From Photorhabdus luminescens subsp. luminescens (lineage in GTDB: Bacteria > Pseudomonadota > Gammaproteobacteria > Enterobacterales > Enterobacteriaceae), in the NCBI RefSeq assembly GCF_001083805.1, contig NZ_JXSK01000008.1, positions 124,001-188,000 on the forward strand: DNA of 64,000 bases, given 5' to 3'. A program made the position numbers and the translations under genes. Below are positions 1 through 9,419 of the stretch, in pieces. The notes beneath the pieces were generated by a model. It ran no database searches and had not been told where the DNA came from. It was given only the letters and a program-made list of their open reading frames with translations. Each line of letters begins with the position of its first letter. The stretch's first letter is position 1.

Positions 1-982
1 AAACCGCTTGCAAGCCATGTTCTGCAATCAGTTCCATCGCCGCTTCCGTGGTATCGCAGCGGCTCACCGCCAACAACAGTTCCTGCGACGCCCCCATCAA
101 TGCCAGATAAGCAATCAACGTTTCCATACGGCCATCAGCAATATGGCTGTGGGTATGGAAAATTCCGGCGGCCACTTTCACCAACTTGCCGGGATGCCCC
201 ACTAGCATGATATGGCGGAACCCAAGCCGTACCGCTTCCTGCAACATGTAACCGACGAAGTTACTCATGGTTACCACTAGTTGACCATCAAGCCCCAATT
301 GTTCACGCACAAAACGCTCACCGTGATTGCCCGGCACCAAAATGACCTTTTCAGCCCCCGCCGAACGTTTCATTTCCAGCTCCAACGCCAACGAACGTTT
401 CCAACTCTCTTCCGACATTGGCGTGACAATGCCGGTGGTGCCAATGATGGAAATACCGCCCAGTATCCCTAATCGCCCGTTGTAAGTTTTCTTTGCCCGC
501 TCTTCACCCTCCGGTGCGAAAATTTCCACCTCCGCGCCCCGTAGAGGACCGATAGCTTCCCGTACCGCTGCTTCAATGGTTTGACGCGGCGTACGATTAA
601 TCGCAGAGCTGCCTACCGGCAATCCCACTCCTTTGCGGGTAACCGTGCCGACACCTTCCCCACCACGCAGATGGATCTCACCGTGGTCACACAAGGTGAC
701 ACGGGCAAAAATCAGCATGCCATGAGTAGCATCCACATCGTCGCCACCATCTTTACGGATAGCGGCGGTCGCCTGCTGCCCTTCAATCAGTGGCTGTTCA
801 ACGTTAAGGCGCAATGTCACACCAGAAGGCGTCACAATAGAAACATGATCAATAACTTGCTGACGCAGCACCATTAATGCGGCAACCTTGGCGGCCGCGG
901 TAGCACAGGAACCGGTGGTGTAACCTTTGCGATACTGCTTACCGTTATGCCAGATGCTGTCTAGTTGCGTGGCGTCACTCAT
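1..982 (-). CDS. cbiD: CbiD, cobalt-precorrin-5B C1-methyltransferase (3' end outside window)
   Basis: Read on the minus strand from ATG at 982, the frame stays open to the window edge (327 codons; the family is usually about 360-380). The protein opens [20 protein letters not shown] and then has the N-terminal signature [16 protein letters not shown] of CbiD, followed by a Gly-rich [12 protein letters not shown] stretch and [12 protein letters not shown]. CbiD is known to transfer the C1 methyl group during oxygen-independent cobalamin ring synthesis in the cytoplasm. Its start overlaps the cbiC stop by 4 bases (ATGA), so the two are translationally coupled, and the A-B-C-D order matches the Salmonella cob operon. 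The C-terminus lies outside the window. Confidence 0.93.
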   Translation of the reverse strand, partial: MSDATQLDSIWHNGKQYRKGYTTGSCATAAAKVAALMVLRQQVIDHVSIVTPSGVTLRLNVEQPLIEGQQATAAIRKDGGDDVDATHGMLIFARVTLCDHGEIHLRGGEGVGTVTRKGVGLPVGSSAINRTPRQTIEAAVREAIGPLRGAEVEIFAPEGEERAKKTYNGRLGILGGISIIGTTGIVTPMSEESWKRSLALELEMKRSAGAEKVILVPGNHGERFVREQLGLDGQLVVTMSNFVGYMLQEAVRLGFRHIMLVGHPGKLVKVAAGIFHTHSHIADGRMETLIAYLALMGASQELLLAVSRCDTTEAAMELIAEHGLQAV

Positions 983-1611
983 AACGCCTCCCGCAATCGG
1001 TACAGAATGGCATTGATAATCGCCGCCGCGATATTACTTCCCCCTTTACGGCCTGCGGCGGCAATACAAGGCAATTCACTTTGCATCAAAGCCGCTTTCG
1101 ATTCCGCCGCGCCGACAAAGCCAACAGGCACTCCAACTACCGCCAATGGCGAAGCCTGCCTTTCCAACAAACGGAACAGAGCGGTTGGAGCGTTACCAAA
1201 CACGAAAATTTTGTCACCCTCTTCCGCTAATGCGACGTCCACCGCAGCCATAGAACGCGTGATGCTCTGTTCTTTCGCCATCGCTACCACGCGTGGATCA
1301 CTGATATAACAGCGGCATTCACACCCCATCTGATGTAACAATGCTTTGTTGATACCGGACTGAGCCATTGTCGTATCGGTATATAAAGTGCATCCTCGAC
1401 TTAATGCCTCTGTAATGCAGGCCAGCACACCCGGCGAGAACCATAAAATATCCAACCAGTCAAAATCTGCGGTGGTGTGGATCACTCGTTTAATTACCGC
1501 TTCTTGCATCTCATCAATAAAACGATAATCGGGGCGCTCACTGGCAATAATATCGCCAATGATTGCAAAGCTATTCTGTTCAATTTGCTGAGGTTTCTGG
1601 AGGTAGTTCAT
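979..1611 (-). CDS. cbiC: CbiC, cobalt-precorrin-8 methylmutase
   Basis: The 210-residue protein has the length and sequence of the CbiC/CobH family. It moves the C11 methyl group to C12, giving cobyrinic acid in the anaerobic B12 pathway. The catalytic histidine of the family is recognisable in [12 protein letters not shown] (His45). A Gly/Ala-rich loop, [16 protein letters not shown], lies near residue 160. It sits between cbiB (14-base gap) and cbiD (4-base overlap) on the same strand, so it is an internal operon gene expected to obey the riboswitch upstream of cbiA. Nothing is truncated. Confidence 0.95.
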   Translation of the reverse strand: MNYLQKPQQIEQNSFAIIGDIIASERPDYRFIDEMQEAVIKRVIHTTADFDWLDILWFSPGVLACITEALSRGCTLYTDTTMAQSGINKALLHQMGCECRCYISDPRVVAMAKEQSITRSMAAVDVALAEEGDKIFVFGNAPTALFRLLERQASPLAVVGVPVGFVGAAESKAALMQSELPCIAAAGRKGGSNIAAAIINAILYRLREAL

Positions 1612-1625
1612 ATTGTTGCCCTTTT

Positions 1626-2585
1626 CTAAGCCATTCCGACCAACAGTAAACGCAACAGCGCAAACAACAGTAAGGCCAGTTGCGAAGCTATCATCATCAA
1701 ATGGATACTGCGCGGGATATCCGTCAGCGCGATTTTTCGGCGTTCATCGCCAATCCAAGGTTTATCTACTCGTTCACCAAAATAACAATTCGGACCACCA
1801 AGACGAATACCCAACGCTCCCGCCACCGTCGCTTCCGGCCAGCCACAGTTAGGACTGGTATGCTGATGACGATCACGCCAGCCAATACGCAACGCCTGGC
1901 GAAAATCAAGCCGGATGAACCAGGCAGCCGCACTCAATAACAGCCAACTCAACCGCGCCGGTAACCAATTCGCCAAATCATCCATGCGAGCAGAAACATA
2001 CCCAATAGCGCGGTATTCCTGAGTTTTGTATCCCACCATTGAATCGAGGGTGTTAACTGCTTTATAAGCCATTGCCAACGGCGCACCACCAATCATCAGG
2101 AAAAACAGTGGAGCAATAACCCCATCAACACTGTTTTCCGCCACCGTCTCCACTACTGCGCGGGTGATTTGCGGTGTATCCAGTTGAGAAGTATCTCGCC
2201 CGACAATCCATGACAATTGCTGGCGACTCTCATCCAGGGAGCCCTGTCGTAATACGCTATGTACCTCTAGCGCGGCGTCACTCAGGCAACGACCAGCCAA
2301 CAGGGTATAAATCATCCACACTTCAACCAACCAGCCGACCCAAGGATGAATGGAGTTCATCAGCCACAAACATCCCCAACTCACCAACCAAGTCAGCCCA
2401 ACAACCACTATCCATAGCCCTGCTCCGCCAACTTTCAATGCCCGTTCACTGTGACAACAGCGCCGAACCGCCCGTTGTACCAGAGAGATCAGCTTACCAA
2501 TCCAACGCACTGGATGAGGCCAATGTGGCGGATCGCCTAACCAGCTATCGAGCAAGAAAGCAGCAAACCAGGCAGCAAGTGTCAC
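1626..2585 (-). CDS. cbiB: CbiB, adenosylcobinamide-phosphate synthase, inner membrane
   Basis: The 319-residue integral membrane protein attaches the (R)-1-amino-2-propanol phosphate arm to adenosylcobyric acid (CbiB/CobD family). It opens MTLAAWFAAFLLDSWLGDPP; the LLD-LGDPP element followed by HPVRWIG is typical of the family. VVETVAENSVDGVIAPLFF and the YKAVNTLDSMVGY motif follow near residues 145-190. Hydrophobic segments are seen near residues 1-15, 55-75, 80-100, 155-175 and 295-315. The start overlaps the end of cbiA by 4 bases, so cbiA-cbiB are coupled. Confidence 0.95.
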   Translation of the reverse strand: MTLAAWFAAFLLDSWLGDPPHWPHPVRWIGKLISLVQRAVRRCCHSERALKVGGAGLWIVVVGLTWLVSWGCLWLMNSIHPWVGWLVEVWMIYTLLAGRCLSDAALEVHSVLRQGSLDESRQQLSWIVGRDTSQLDTPQITRAVVETVAENSVDGVIAPLFFLMIGGAPLAMAYKAVNTLDSMVGYKTQEYRAIGYVSARMDDLANWLPARLSWLLLSAAAWFIRLDFRQALRIGWRDRHQHTSPNCGWPEATVAGALGIRLGGPNCYFGERVDKPWIGDERRKIALTDIPRSIHLMMIASQLALLLFALLRLLLVGMA

Positions 2586-3964
2586 AATAGCCTCCTTGCA
2601 GACTTCAACCAGCGATCAAGCAGACTAGGACGCTGAGCAAAATGGATATGAAGATAACTGGCTAGCGTCTGTTGTACCTGATAGCCTCCGGCCCATTGCT
2701 GTATCGCCATCCCGTCACGCCATTTAGTACAGTCAAAGACTGAAGGCACTGAGCTGATAAAATCAGAATAATGAAACTCGTGACCCCGTAAAATCTCGCC
2801 TTCTGCGGCCAGCAAAGTGTCAAAACGGGCCTGTGCCTGACAGTAACCAAAGCGCATCAACCGCGTCCCCATATGACTTTCTCCCGGCAAAATACCAGCC
2901 ATTTGGTGGCTCTTCCCCTCTCCGTCAGTCAACGATTTGCCAAGGTACATCAGGCCGCCGCATTCAGCATAAATGGGAACTTGACGATAATGAGCATCCT
3001 GTAAGGCTTCCCGCATGGCGCTATTAGCAGCCAACTTAGCAGCGTATATTTCTGGATAACCCCCACCGAGATAAATCATCTGACAATCGGGTAAACGGCG
3101 ATCATGCAACGGACTAAAACGGTGAATACGCACTCCCACCCGTTCCAACATCTCCAGATTATCTGGGTAATAAAAGTTAAAGGCTTCATCATCTGCCAAC
3201 GCTAACGTCAAGCCATCAGCTAATGCGGGATCAGGCAATGAGGGTGTCTCACCCTCTGGCAAAGTAGAACAATCACAAAGCGCCAACAGACGATCAAGAT
3301 TGATATGCGCCTCCACCTGTTGCGCCAGCCGCTGCCAGCGAACATCATTGTCAACCTGCTCCTGGGCAGGAATAAGACCAAGATGACGAGACGGTAACGA
3401 CACATCCTTCATCACGGGTAAACGTCCTAGCACCGGAACGCCACAATAATGTTCAATCGCATGACGAATAAGTTCGAAATGATTTTCAGAATTGACGCGA
3501 TTAACAATGACGCCGGCAATCGTTAAAGAGGGATCAAAACGACAAAAACCCAGCACAGTTGCGGCAACAGAAGTCGATACTGCCTTACCATCCACCAACA
3601 AAATTACCGGGCATCCCAACTGCTTAGCCATTGCAGCACTACTGCAATAGTTTGGGTTAGTACCATAACCATCATACAACCCCATCACACCTTCAATGAC
3701 CGCTACATCAGCATGACGCATATGCTCATTATAAAGACCATTAAGCGTCGCTGTCGGCAGCATAAATGCATCAAGATTACGAGATGCTACGCCACATACA
3801 GAACTGTGCCAGCCACTATCCAGATAATCCGGCCCCACTTTAAACGGCTGGACAGCCAACCCTCTCAGCATCAATGCCCGCAAAATGCCAAGGGTAACCG
3901 TAGTCTTACCACAGCCGCTGCCGGTACCTGCGATAACAAATGCCTTCCTGCCTGACCATTGCAT
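2582..3964 (-). CDS. cbiA: CbiA, cobyrinate a,c-diamide synthase
   Basis: ATP- and glutamine-dependent amidation of the a and c side chains of cobyrinate. From ATG 3964 the protein (460 residues) begins MQWSGRKAFVIAGTGSGCGK, with a P-loop for ATP, as in dethiobiotin-synthetase-like amidotransferases. A C-terminal class I glutaminase domain has the nucleophile motif YAECGGLMYLG. The frame stays open upstream to 4168, but that part lies in the riboswitch and encodes nothing CbiA-like, and 3964 gives the family length. It is the first gene of the cbiABCD operon and overlaps cbiB by 4 bases. Confidence 0.95.
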   Translation of the reverse strand: MQWSGRKAFVIAGTGSGCGKTTVTLGILRALMLRGLAVQPFKVGPDYLDSGWHSSVCGVASRNLDAFMLPTATLNGLYNEHMRHADVAVIEGVMGLYDGYGTNPNYCSSAAMAKQLGCPVILLVDGKAVSTSVAATVLGFCRFDPSLTIAGVIVNRVNSENHFELIRHAIEHYCGVPVLGRLPVMKDVSLPSRHLGLIPAQEQVDNDVRWQRLAQQVEAHINLDRLLALCDCSTLPEGETPSLPDPALADGLTLALADDEAFNFYYPDNLEMLERVGVRIHRFSPLHDRRLPDCQMIYLGGGYPEIYAAKLAANSAMREALQDAHYRQVPIYAECGGLMYLGKSLTDGEGKSHQMAGILPGESHMGTRLMRFGYCQAQARFDTLLAAEGEILRGHEFHYSDFISSVPSVFDCTKWRDGMAIQQWAGGYQVQQTLASYLHIHFAQRPSLLDRWLKSARRLL

Positions 3965-4065
3965 AGAAAATTCCCGATATGTCGATCGGAAAAGGAGCGC
4001 CAATAAGACGTGCCAATACTGCGCACACCACTCGGATGACAACTCGCTTCCCACCGAAGGAGTTA

Positions 4066-4235
4066 ATGTCTCGTGCCTGTCAGGTCGGTCTTCTGGCTTA
4101 GCGTCACCCTTCCCCGCCACCTTCCCAGTCTTTCCGACCAGTGGTATCAGCGGAGTTGTCAGCATCACAGCAGCGGGGGCTGCGGAGGATTTTCACCTCC
4201 TTCCCAACCACACTATTAAGGTGTGGTATTAACCC
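4066..4235 (-). promoter_or_regulatory. Cobalamin (B12) riboswitch controlling cbiABCD
   Basis: On the minus strand the leader of cbiA contains the B12 box AAGCCAGAAGACCGACCTG (4081-4099). It is preceded by the typical core: GGAGGTGAAAATCCTCC followed by GCAGCCCCCGCTGCTGTGA (about 4150-4200), then the stem-loop with GGGAAGG...GGGTGACGC. A short hairpin (CCACAC/GTGTGG, about 4208-4227) lies just upstream. Known riboswitches of this class repress cob operons when adenosylcobalamin binds. The box lies about 115 bases before the cbiA start, leaving room for an expression platform that hides the cbiA ribosome site. Confidence 0.95.
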
Positions 4236-4246
4236 AACGGCGATTT

Positions 4247-4371
4247 ATACCCGTCATCTTTCAAGTTGCCTCTTTGTTGGCTGCACTCACTCACCCCGGT
4301 CACATAGTTCCCTATGCTCCCGGGGATTCGCTCCCTTGCCGTCGCGATGCATCTTGAAATCCATAGGGTTT
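4247..4371 (-). repeat. MITE-like palindromic repeat, copy 1
   Basis: About 125 bases, almost identical in reverse complement to 45314-45441, with a degraded third copy near 62884. The ends form imperfect inverted repeats: ATACCCTATGGATTTCAAG at one side and, inverted, ATACCC...CTTTCAAG at the other. There is no coding capacity of its own. It ends about 12 bases upstream of the B12 riboswitch. Any cob operon promoter must therefore lie inside it or read through it; a TATAAA sits at its riboswitch-proximal edge (minus strand, 4249-4244). Confidence 0.85.
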
Positions 4372-4721
4372 ATTTATTTTTAACGTGGCCTACTTTTCAA
4401 GTTATTAAACCATTAGATAACTAATGATATATATTCACTTTTACCATAATAACCTTATTAAATTCGTTGAATTTAAATGCAGATTAAATATATTTTCCCA
4501 TATCAATAAAGCGGTTAATTTTATTATTTTCGGCGATAAACTTATGCGCTTTATAACAAAAATCACCGTCAATCTGGTGATAAAGATAGTAGCAACACCA
4601 CAACAGATTAATCGTTGATCATAATCAACTATCTATTCATATAATATAAGATTATGATATTGTTTATCGTAGAATCTCTACTCACACCACCGGTATAACT
4701 AAATCATAATGAGAGCTTTCC
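4372..4721. other. AT-rich intergenic region between the cob operon and dmsD
   Basis: No gene is visible. The region holds the divergent upstream area of dmsD, including the FNR box and -10 candidate described separately. The rest is AT-rich and unassigned. Confidence 0.6.
4615..4658 (+). promoter_or_regulatory. FNR-type anaerobic activator site and -10 element for dmsD
   Basis: TTGATCATAATCAA at 4615-4628 matches the FNR consensus TTGAT-N4-ATCAA perfectly. A TATGAT hexamer at 4653-4658 is placed so that a start site near 4664 would put the FNR centre at about -42, the class II activator geometry. A second hexamer, TATAAT, lies at 4640-4645. Oxygen-limited induction of dmsD follows by inference. 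A CRP-like reading is less likely because the half-sites are exactly FNR-like. Confidence 0.8.
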
Positions 4722-5318
4722 ATGTTATTAGATACCGCTGTACCCCGCATTATTGGCGCCTGTTTTTATTACTCACCGAAATCAGAACAAGTCCGCCCGC
4801 TAATTCCATTATTTGTCGATATTGATAAATTATTTCCCTGGTCAAATAACCGCAACATAGAAAATCTGACCAAAAAACTCGCTACTTTCTCGGCTGAATC
4901 TCTACAATATGACTACTCCATCTTGTTCGAAGGACAAGGTGTTATGCCAGCGCCACCTTGGGGATCGGTTTATCTGGACAGAGAAAACTCGCTATCCGGT
5001 GAAAGCACGCTGGCTTACCGGGAATTTCTGGCAAAACAGAATATCGTCATGTCCAGTGAACAACGGGAACCCGAAGATCAATTTGGTCTGATGCTGCTGG
5101 CCTTAGTTTATATTTTGGAGCAAGGACATAAACCTGCCGCACGTATACTGTTAGAACAGCACTTATTACCGTGGGCCTACCGTTATCTGGAATTGGTTCA
5201 GACAACTAAGCTGGAAAATGATTTTTATTCCATTTTAGCGACTATTACTATTGACTATTTAAAAACCTTGCAAACTGAATTGAAACTCATTCCGGCAAGA
5301 CCAGAATTATTTCGCTAA
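4722..5318 (+). CDS. dmsD: DmsD/TorD-family Tat proofreading chaperone
   Basis: 198 residues, close to E. coli DmsD (about 204). This family binds the twin-arginine leader of molybdoenzyme subunits such as DmsA in the cytoplasm and guides them to the Tat translocon. Family features visible are the all-helical, Trp/Pro-rich pattern with LFEGQGVMPAPPWGSVYLD (around residues 65-83) and EPEDQFGLMLLALVYIL (around 115-131), equivalent to the conserved E-x-x-D-H region; here the His is replaced by Gln. No dms reductase subunit genes are adjacent, so its client lies elsewhere. The FNR box upstream fits an anaerobic role. Confidence 0.88.
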   Translation: MLLDTAVPRIIGACFYYSPKSEQVRPLIPLFVDIDKLFPWSNNRNIENLTKKLATFSAESLQYDYSILFEGQGVMPAPPWGSVYLDRENSLSGESTLAYREFLAKQNIVMSSEQREPEDQFGLMLLALVYILEQGHKPAARILLEQHLLPWAYRYLELVQTTKLENDFYSILATITIDYLKTLQTELKLIPARPELFR

Positions 5319-5726
5319 CACTTTTATTATTCCACAACAAATGCTCCGGGTAATAAATTTAGTAACAACGAATAAATATACATTCTCCCGGAGTTTAACT
5401 CTCACTTAATCAATTCATCCTTTATAACCACGAATTTATACCAGAAAAACCTTTATAGCCAGCTCTCGTTCCATTGAACGTTATAGCCCTATTGCAGTAT
5501 ATAAAACTATTTATCTGATTTTTATGTTACTTATTATTGGCTATGGATAACAGGCACCCAATGGAATGATTTTATGCGCTAAAAAAACTGTCTATTAATT
5601 CATAAATTAATAAACATTAAATACTCATATAGAGGATTTATTGAAGCTTTAAAAACATTTCTTCAATTGAATGTCTGTTTCCATTACATGGAAAGATTAA
5701 AAATGTAAACAACATGAGGTAAAAAC
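5319..5726. other. Intergenic region without recognisable gene
   Basis: AT-rich DNA between dmsD and the protease gene. No RNA gene, repeat or clear promoter was recognised. A purine-rich Shine-Dalgarno (ATGAGGT, around 5714-5720) precedes the protease start. Confidence 0.5.
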
Positions 5727-7241
5727 ATGAGAAAAACCTTTTTAGCTACACTTATTACAGGGATTATGTCAACAAGCTGTTTCGTACAAGCACTTCCCGA
5801 AAATAAAAGTGAACATATTGCTGATCTGCAAGACAATATCGGCAACGAAGCTCCGCTATTAAAATCTACCGATCCGGGCGCTGATCGATTTAAACATGTG
5901 GGAAAACTAAGTGGTCGTGGTCTGTGTACCGCGACACTTATTGCCGGTTCAGAAACCCCTGATGCCAATCAACAAGCCCTTATTCTTTCCGCAGGCCATT
6001 GTTTTGATTCTTCATTTGATACTAATGAAGTCGTGATTGATCAACCTGTAGGTCCTGGTTGGACATACACACCAAATTACTTTATTGACTTAATCAATAA
6101 ACATCAACCTGTTGGTATTGATAGGGTTTTATACGCAACCATGAAAGGCGGCGACCTTGCAGTTTTCAGACTTAAAGCAACTTATGGTGAGTTAGCGAAT
6201 CGCGGAATACTGCCGGTGACTTTACACAAAGATTATAAACCATCAGTAAGTCAGCCGATTGAACTTGCCCACATTCCGGCCAATGGCATAGCGGGTGATA
6301 AACGCTATCTACGCTATTCGGCTTGCTCCATTACTGGAAAAACTCCTCTCGTGTATGAAGGTACATGGGTTTGGTCTCCGGCCGTTTCTGTTGATTGCGC
6401 CGGTGTTGCAGGAGGAACTTCTGGTTCACCGGTTATATTGAAAGATAACCCTCAGATAATTGGTGTATTAAATACCACCGTCGATCGAAATTACACGGGT
6501 TGTGGTGTTAATCGGCCTTGTGAGTTGGTTAAGGATAAAGGTTTTTCACGTGAAGGTGACAGTTATTATATTCCTGTTGATAAAATTGCACGTGCATTCA
6601 CCCCTGATGGAAAACTGGATTTAAGTCAATTTGATGATGGCAAAGGGATCACTATTAACGCTGGCGGCCCACTAATTACTAAGAGCACAGTTAACAACAA
6701 ACCTGCCACCTGGAATTTACATCTTGAAGAGCAAGGTTTTGATAATATTCGCTATAAAGGAGGACTTGCGAGTAATATTGATTGTTCAGATCCTAAAGGA
6801 TACAGCAAACCTATTCCAGTCACGACACAACCGCTGGATAAACTTACCGTTCCTTCCAAAGAAGGGGTTTACGCTATGTGTGTCATTGGACAACATTCTG
6901 CAAATAAAAGCTGGCAGAGTACGTCTAACGCATCAATAAAATTACGTGAAATTGATGACACGCCTCCGACAATAAAACCAGCAACAAGATTAGTTTTTGA
7001 AACAGAAGATAGTTGGATTGTTGATCCTATTTTTAACCCCTATGAAATTGTTGACTTACGTGTAAAATCAGGTCCATTAAAATCCACAAAATGCGACGAT
7101 GACACAGGTTACTCTATTTATAGAAGAATCCCGATTTCTCTTAAAAAGAAAGATTCCCCAGTACGCTTCTGTGTATATGGCTTAGATCAAGCGGGTAACA
7201 GAAGCCCAATATCTTTTAGTGATTTTAAAGTTAAAAAATAA
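5727..7241 (+). CDS. Secreted trypsin-like (S1) serine protease with C-terminal extension
   Basis: 504 residues. An N-terminal Sec signal peptide (about residues 1-22, ending FVQA) is followed by a chymotrypsin-fold domain with a complete triad: His91 in LSAGHC, Asp143 in GGDLAVF and Ser232 in GGTSGSP. Cysteine pairs (67/92 and 200/224, among others) fit disulphides after export. Residues from about 310 to the end form a separate Lys/Ser-rich, probably beta-rich region of unknown role, perhaps for binding or anchoring. Such enzymes are common in insect pathogens and may degrade host proteins, but no substrate can be inferred. It is monocistronic and ends in a strong terminator. Confidence 0.85.
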   Translation: MRKTFLATLITGIMSTSCFVQALPENKSEHIADLQDNIGNEAPLLKSTDPGADRFKHVGKLSGRGLCTATLIAGSETPDANQQALILSAGHCFDSSFDTNEVVIDQPVGPGWTYTPNYFIDLINKHQPVGIDRVLYATMKGGDLAVFRLKATYGELANRGILPVTLHKDYKPSVSQPIELAHIPANGIAGDKRYLRYSACSITGKTPLVYEGTWVWSPAVSVDCAGVAGGTSGSPVILKDNPQIIGVLNTTVDRNYTGCGVNRPCELVKDKGFSREGDSYYIPVDKIARAFTPDGKLDLSQFDDGKGITINAGGPLITKSTVNNKPATWNLHLEEQGFDNIRYKGGLASNIDCSDPKGYSKPIPVTTQPLDKLTVPSKEGVYAMCVIGQHSANKSWQSTSNASIKLREIDDTPPTIKPATRLVFETEDSWIVDPIFNPYEIVDLRVKSGPLKSTKCDDDTGYSIYRRIPISLKKKDSPVRFCVYGLDQAGNRSPISFSDFKVKK

Positions 7242-7253
7242 ATTTTTAAAATT

Positions 7254-7283
7254 GGCCAGCATTCGCTGGCCTTCTTTATTTTC
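7254..7283 (+). terminator. Rho-independent terminator after the protease gene
   Basis: A perfect 7-bp stem, GGCCAGC (7254-7260) with GCTGGCC (7265-7271), is followed by TTCTTTATTTT, 12 bases after the stop codon. Confidence 0.85.
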
Positions 7284-7738
7284 ACTGATAAATATCAATT
7301 CAATTAAAATCTCTCATTTTTAAGAGAGTTTAATATGATAAGCGTCACCTCTAATTATATTAAGACAACAAAAATATAGACGATATTTTTTATAATTGAC
7401 GGAATTATTTTAAAGTTAAAAAAACCACTCGTTATTATTTACATAATAAATCACATCCGTAAAATATATATTCGCCAATATTTCACTAGGTTACATCCCA
7501 ACATATATCAATAAGTTAATTTTCCACAAAAATAACTCAACATATAAAAATATGAATTATACTTATAATTATCGTTACGATATCAATAACGTTCAACAAC
7601 ACTTGCTTGAGTGTAAATAAAATAATGCTAATGGGATGAGCTCTTAATATCCTATATAAGCTATCTGATGGGTGAAAATTGACTCACAAAAATCACCTAA
7701 TGAAGTTCCGAATAATCTCATCAAAGGAGTTTATTAAT
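7284..7738. other. AT-rich intergenic region
   Basis: About 450 very AT-rich bases between the protease terminator and the next secreted-protein gene. The promoter of the latter must lie here, but no single site could be picked with confidence. Confidence 0.5.
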
Positions 7739-8311
7739 ATGATCACTTTGAAAACTTTAATTGGTACAACTATTGTGATTTTAGCTTCGTCAACACAATT
7801 AGCTTTAGCTGCTGAGACAAGAGAAAACATTACCGATAAGGAGGCAACATTAGAAGTTTCAGAAGATAAAATTTCCAATCTATCAGCCACATATGCACTA
7901 CAAATCAAAAACTCATCAGCGACAAAGAGTATTACCCTTGTTACACAATCATCTAATTGCATGTACGATAGTGGAGACGAAAAAATACGTTTAGAGGCAG
8001 GTCAAACTTATCTTGGAAACTTGAAGGATAATAATAACTGGGCAGATGGATGTACAAATGCAACTAAAACTGTAGATTGGAATGTTAGTTATATTAATGT
8101 CGCCAATACAGACACAAAAAATTGTACACTAACATTTCGGCATGGCCGTGGTCATGCAAATTCAGATGGATCTGGCCCAGAATGGTATACATTAATTAAA
8201 GGGTGTCCTGATATAGTTGAAAATGCTATTTGTGGAGGCCAGATTTGTTATAATAGCCAAGCCTACTGGGTAAGAAATCGAAGTGTAAATATAGAGTTTT
8301 CTGTCAAATAA
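7739..8311 (+). CDS. Small secreted protein of unknown function
   Basis: I do not recognise the family. The start at 7739 is preferred over one 20 codons upstream because it follows AAAGGAG at good spacing and opens directly with a signal peptide (MITLKTLIGTTIVILASSTQ, cleavage probably after LALAA). The mature part is about 165 residues with an even number of cysteines (SNCMYD, DGCTN, KNCTL, KGCPD, AICGGQICYN), which fits disulphide bonding outside the cytoplasm, and alternating hydrophobic patterns that suggest a beta-sandwich. It follows the secreted protease on the same strand but behind a terminator, so it is transcribed separately. Confidence 0.7.
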   Translation: MITLKTLIGTTIVILASSTQLALAAETRENITDKEATLEVSEDKISNLSATYALQIKNSSATKSITLVTQSSNCMYDSGDEKIRLEAGQTYLGNLKDNNNWADGCTNATKTVDWNVSYINVANTDTKNCTLTFRHGRGHANSDGSGPEWYTLIKGCPDIVENAICGGQICYNSQAYWVRNRSVNIEFSVK

Positions 8312-8651
8312 ATTTGGATGCGTTAGTTGCAACTTTACCCTAATAACAAATCTTCAGAATTGGAATACGCAAAGTAGAAAAAGACAATGACTGATATCGT
8401 TCATAGCCAATCCGTTTCCACCATAATTGGGGAAGATGCGTATCTTGCCAATATATGTGATCTGTTATGACTATTTATAGGTTGTTTTATATCCAATATT
8501 TGCTCATAATTTCATCGATCACAATTCTATTTCCCATAATCGCCATTCTGGTCATTTATTAATACACAGATATAGCCAGTTTTTACCTTTTCCATCCCCA
8601 TTTAATGCCCTGGCACACTGCTTCAACATAGGGTTACTGTTAGTTTACTAA
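8312..8651. other. Intergenic region before fibre cassette A
   Basis: No complete gene is seen. The last 120 bases resemble, in degraded form, the sequence that precedes the crossover site at 24509 (gattttTACC..., ...CTGTCAGTTAATG-like), so it is the decayed outer flank of the fibre cassette. Confidence 0.5.
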
Positions 8652-8677
8652 TTCTATAAAACCTTGGTTTAGTGGAA
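8652..8677 (+). promoter_or_regulatory. Hin/Gin-family-like DNA inversion crossover site A
   Basis: 26-base imperfect palindrome with core AAAACC-TT-GGTTTA. The outer left arm TTCTAT and right arm GTGGAA complete two 12-base half-sites around a 2-base core. The same layout (AAAACC/GGTTT around AA or TT) is that of hix and gix sites as I remember them. It coincides with the first codons of fibre cassette A (N-L-G-L-V-E). Confidence 0.75.
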
Positions 8678-9352
8678 ACCGTGGCGTTGGCGAAAAGTGC
8701 GTATCCAAAATCAGGCGGTGTTGTAAATGGGAATGTGGATGCAACGGGATATGTTTCTGGTAAAGGAGTATATGAAGTACCGGGTATTCGGGTATATAGT
8801 GCTGTAAACAAACCGTCACCGGGGGAAATTGGGGCTTATACCACAGGTGAATGTGATGGACGATTTCAACTCAAGGGCAGTGGTCTTTTGTCAATAGATT
8901 CAGATAACGCAAGATTCAATGGGCATGTGTTGGCTTGGTTAGATGAAGTTGACAGAAAGTACCAACCACGTGGGAACTACCAACCAGCAGGGAATTATGC
9001 GGTGAGAGGGGAATGTTATACGAAATTGGATAGTGACAATCGGTATGTTCAAAGAAACCAGAATTATTTTACTAATTCTATTCGGGTCTGGTCAGGAGTG
9101 CCAGTATGGGCTGAAGATGGGGCGAGATTTGCTTGTTCAAAGCCGTTGAATGGTAGAACAGTGGCGTTAAGACATGATGCACCTAACCATAATGACATAT
9201 ACCATATAGTTATATTCCCACCAACCCTAGGTATGCGCATGCATATTAATACGAGCGCTGGCTATACAGTTTTGGTTTTAGTTGATGCTGACACTATTGT
9301 TGCACTAGATGGTGGTGGTTTTAAAATGCGTGAAATTTATGTATTGAGCTGA
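8664..9352 (+). pseudogene. Silent tail-fibre tip cassette A (no N-terminus)
   Basis: Open from the crossover core to TGA at 9352 (about 229 codons), but without the constant N-terminus of a fibre or a start-codon context. The first ~80 residues (VETVALAKSAYPKSGGVVNG...) are nearly the same as residues 221-310 of the expressed fibre (26675-28093). They then diverge into a different tip with the repeats GNYQPAGNYAVRGECYT and a distinct C-terminus. Joined at the site, its frame continues the expressed fibre's N-terminus exactly and would give a fibre of about 449 residues. It is best seen as a donor cassette rather than a dead gene. Confidence 0.75.
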
Positions 9353-9419
9353 CTTGGTATATATTGTTACCTGGAGAAATTATAACTTTAGGTAACATAA
9401 TATTTAATTTGTACTAGCT

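Noticed and set aside
2174-2590. 138-codon plus-strand frame
   Set aside because: Shadow of cbiB on the other strand; no ribosome site or family pattern.
3965-4168. 68-codon N-terminal extension of CbiA
   Set aside because: It lies in the cobalamin riboswitch, has no ribosome site and no family similarity; the family start is at 3964.
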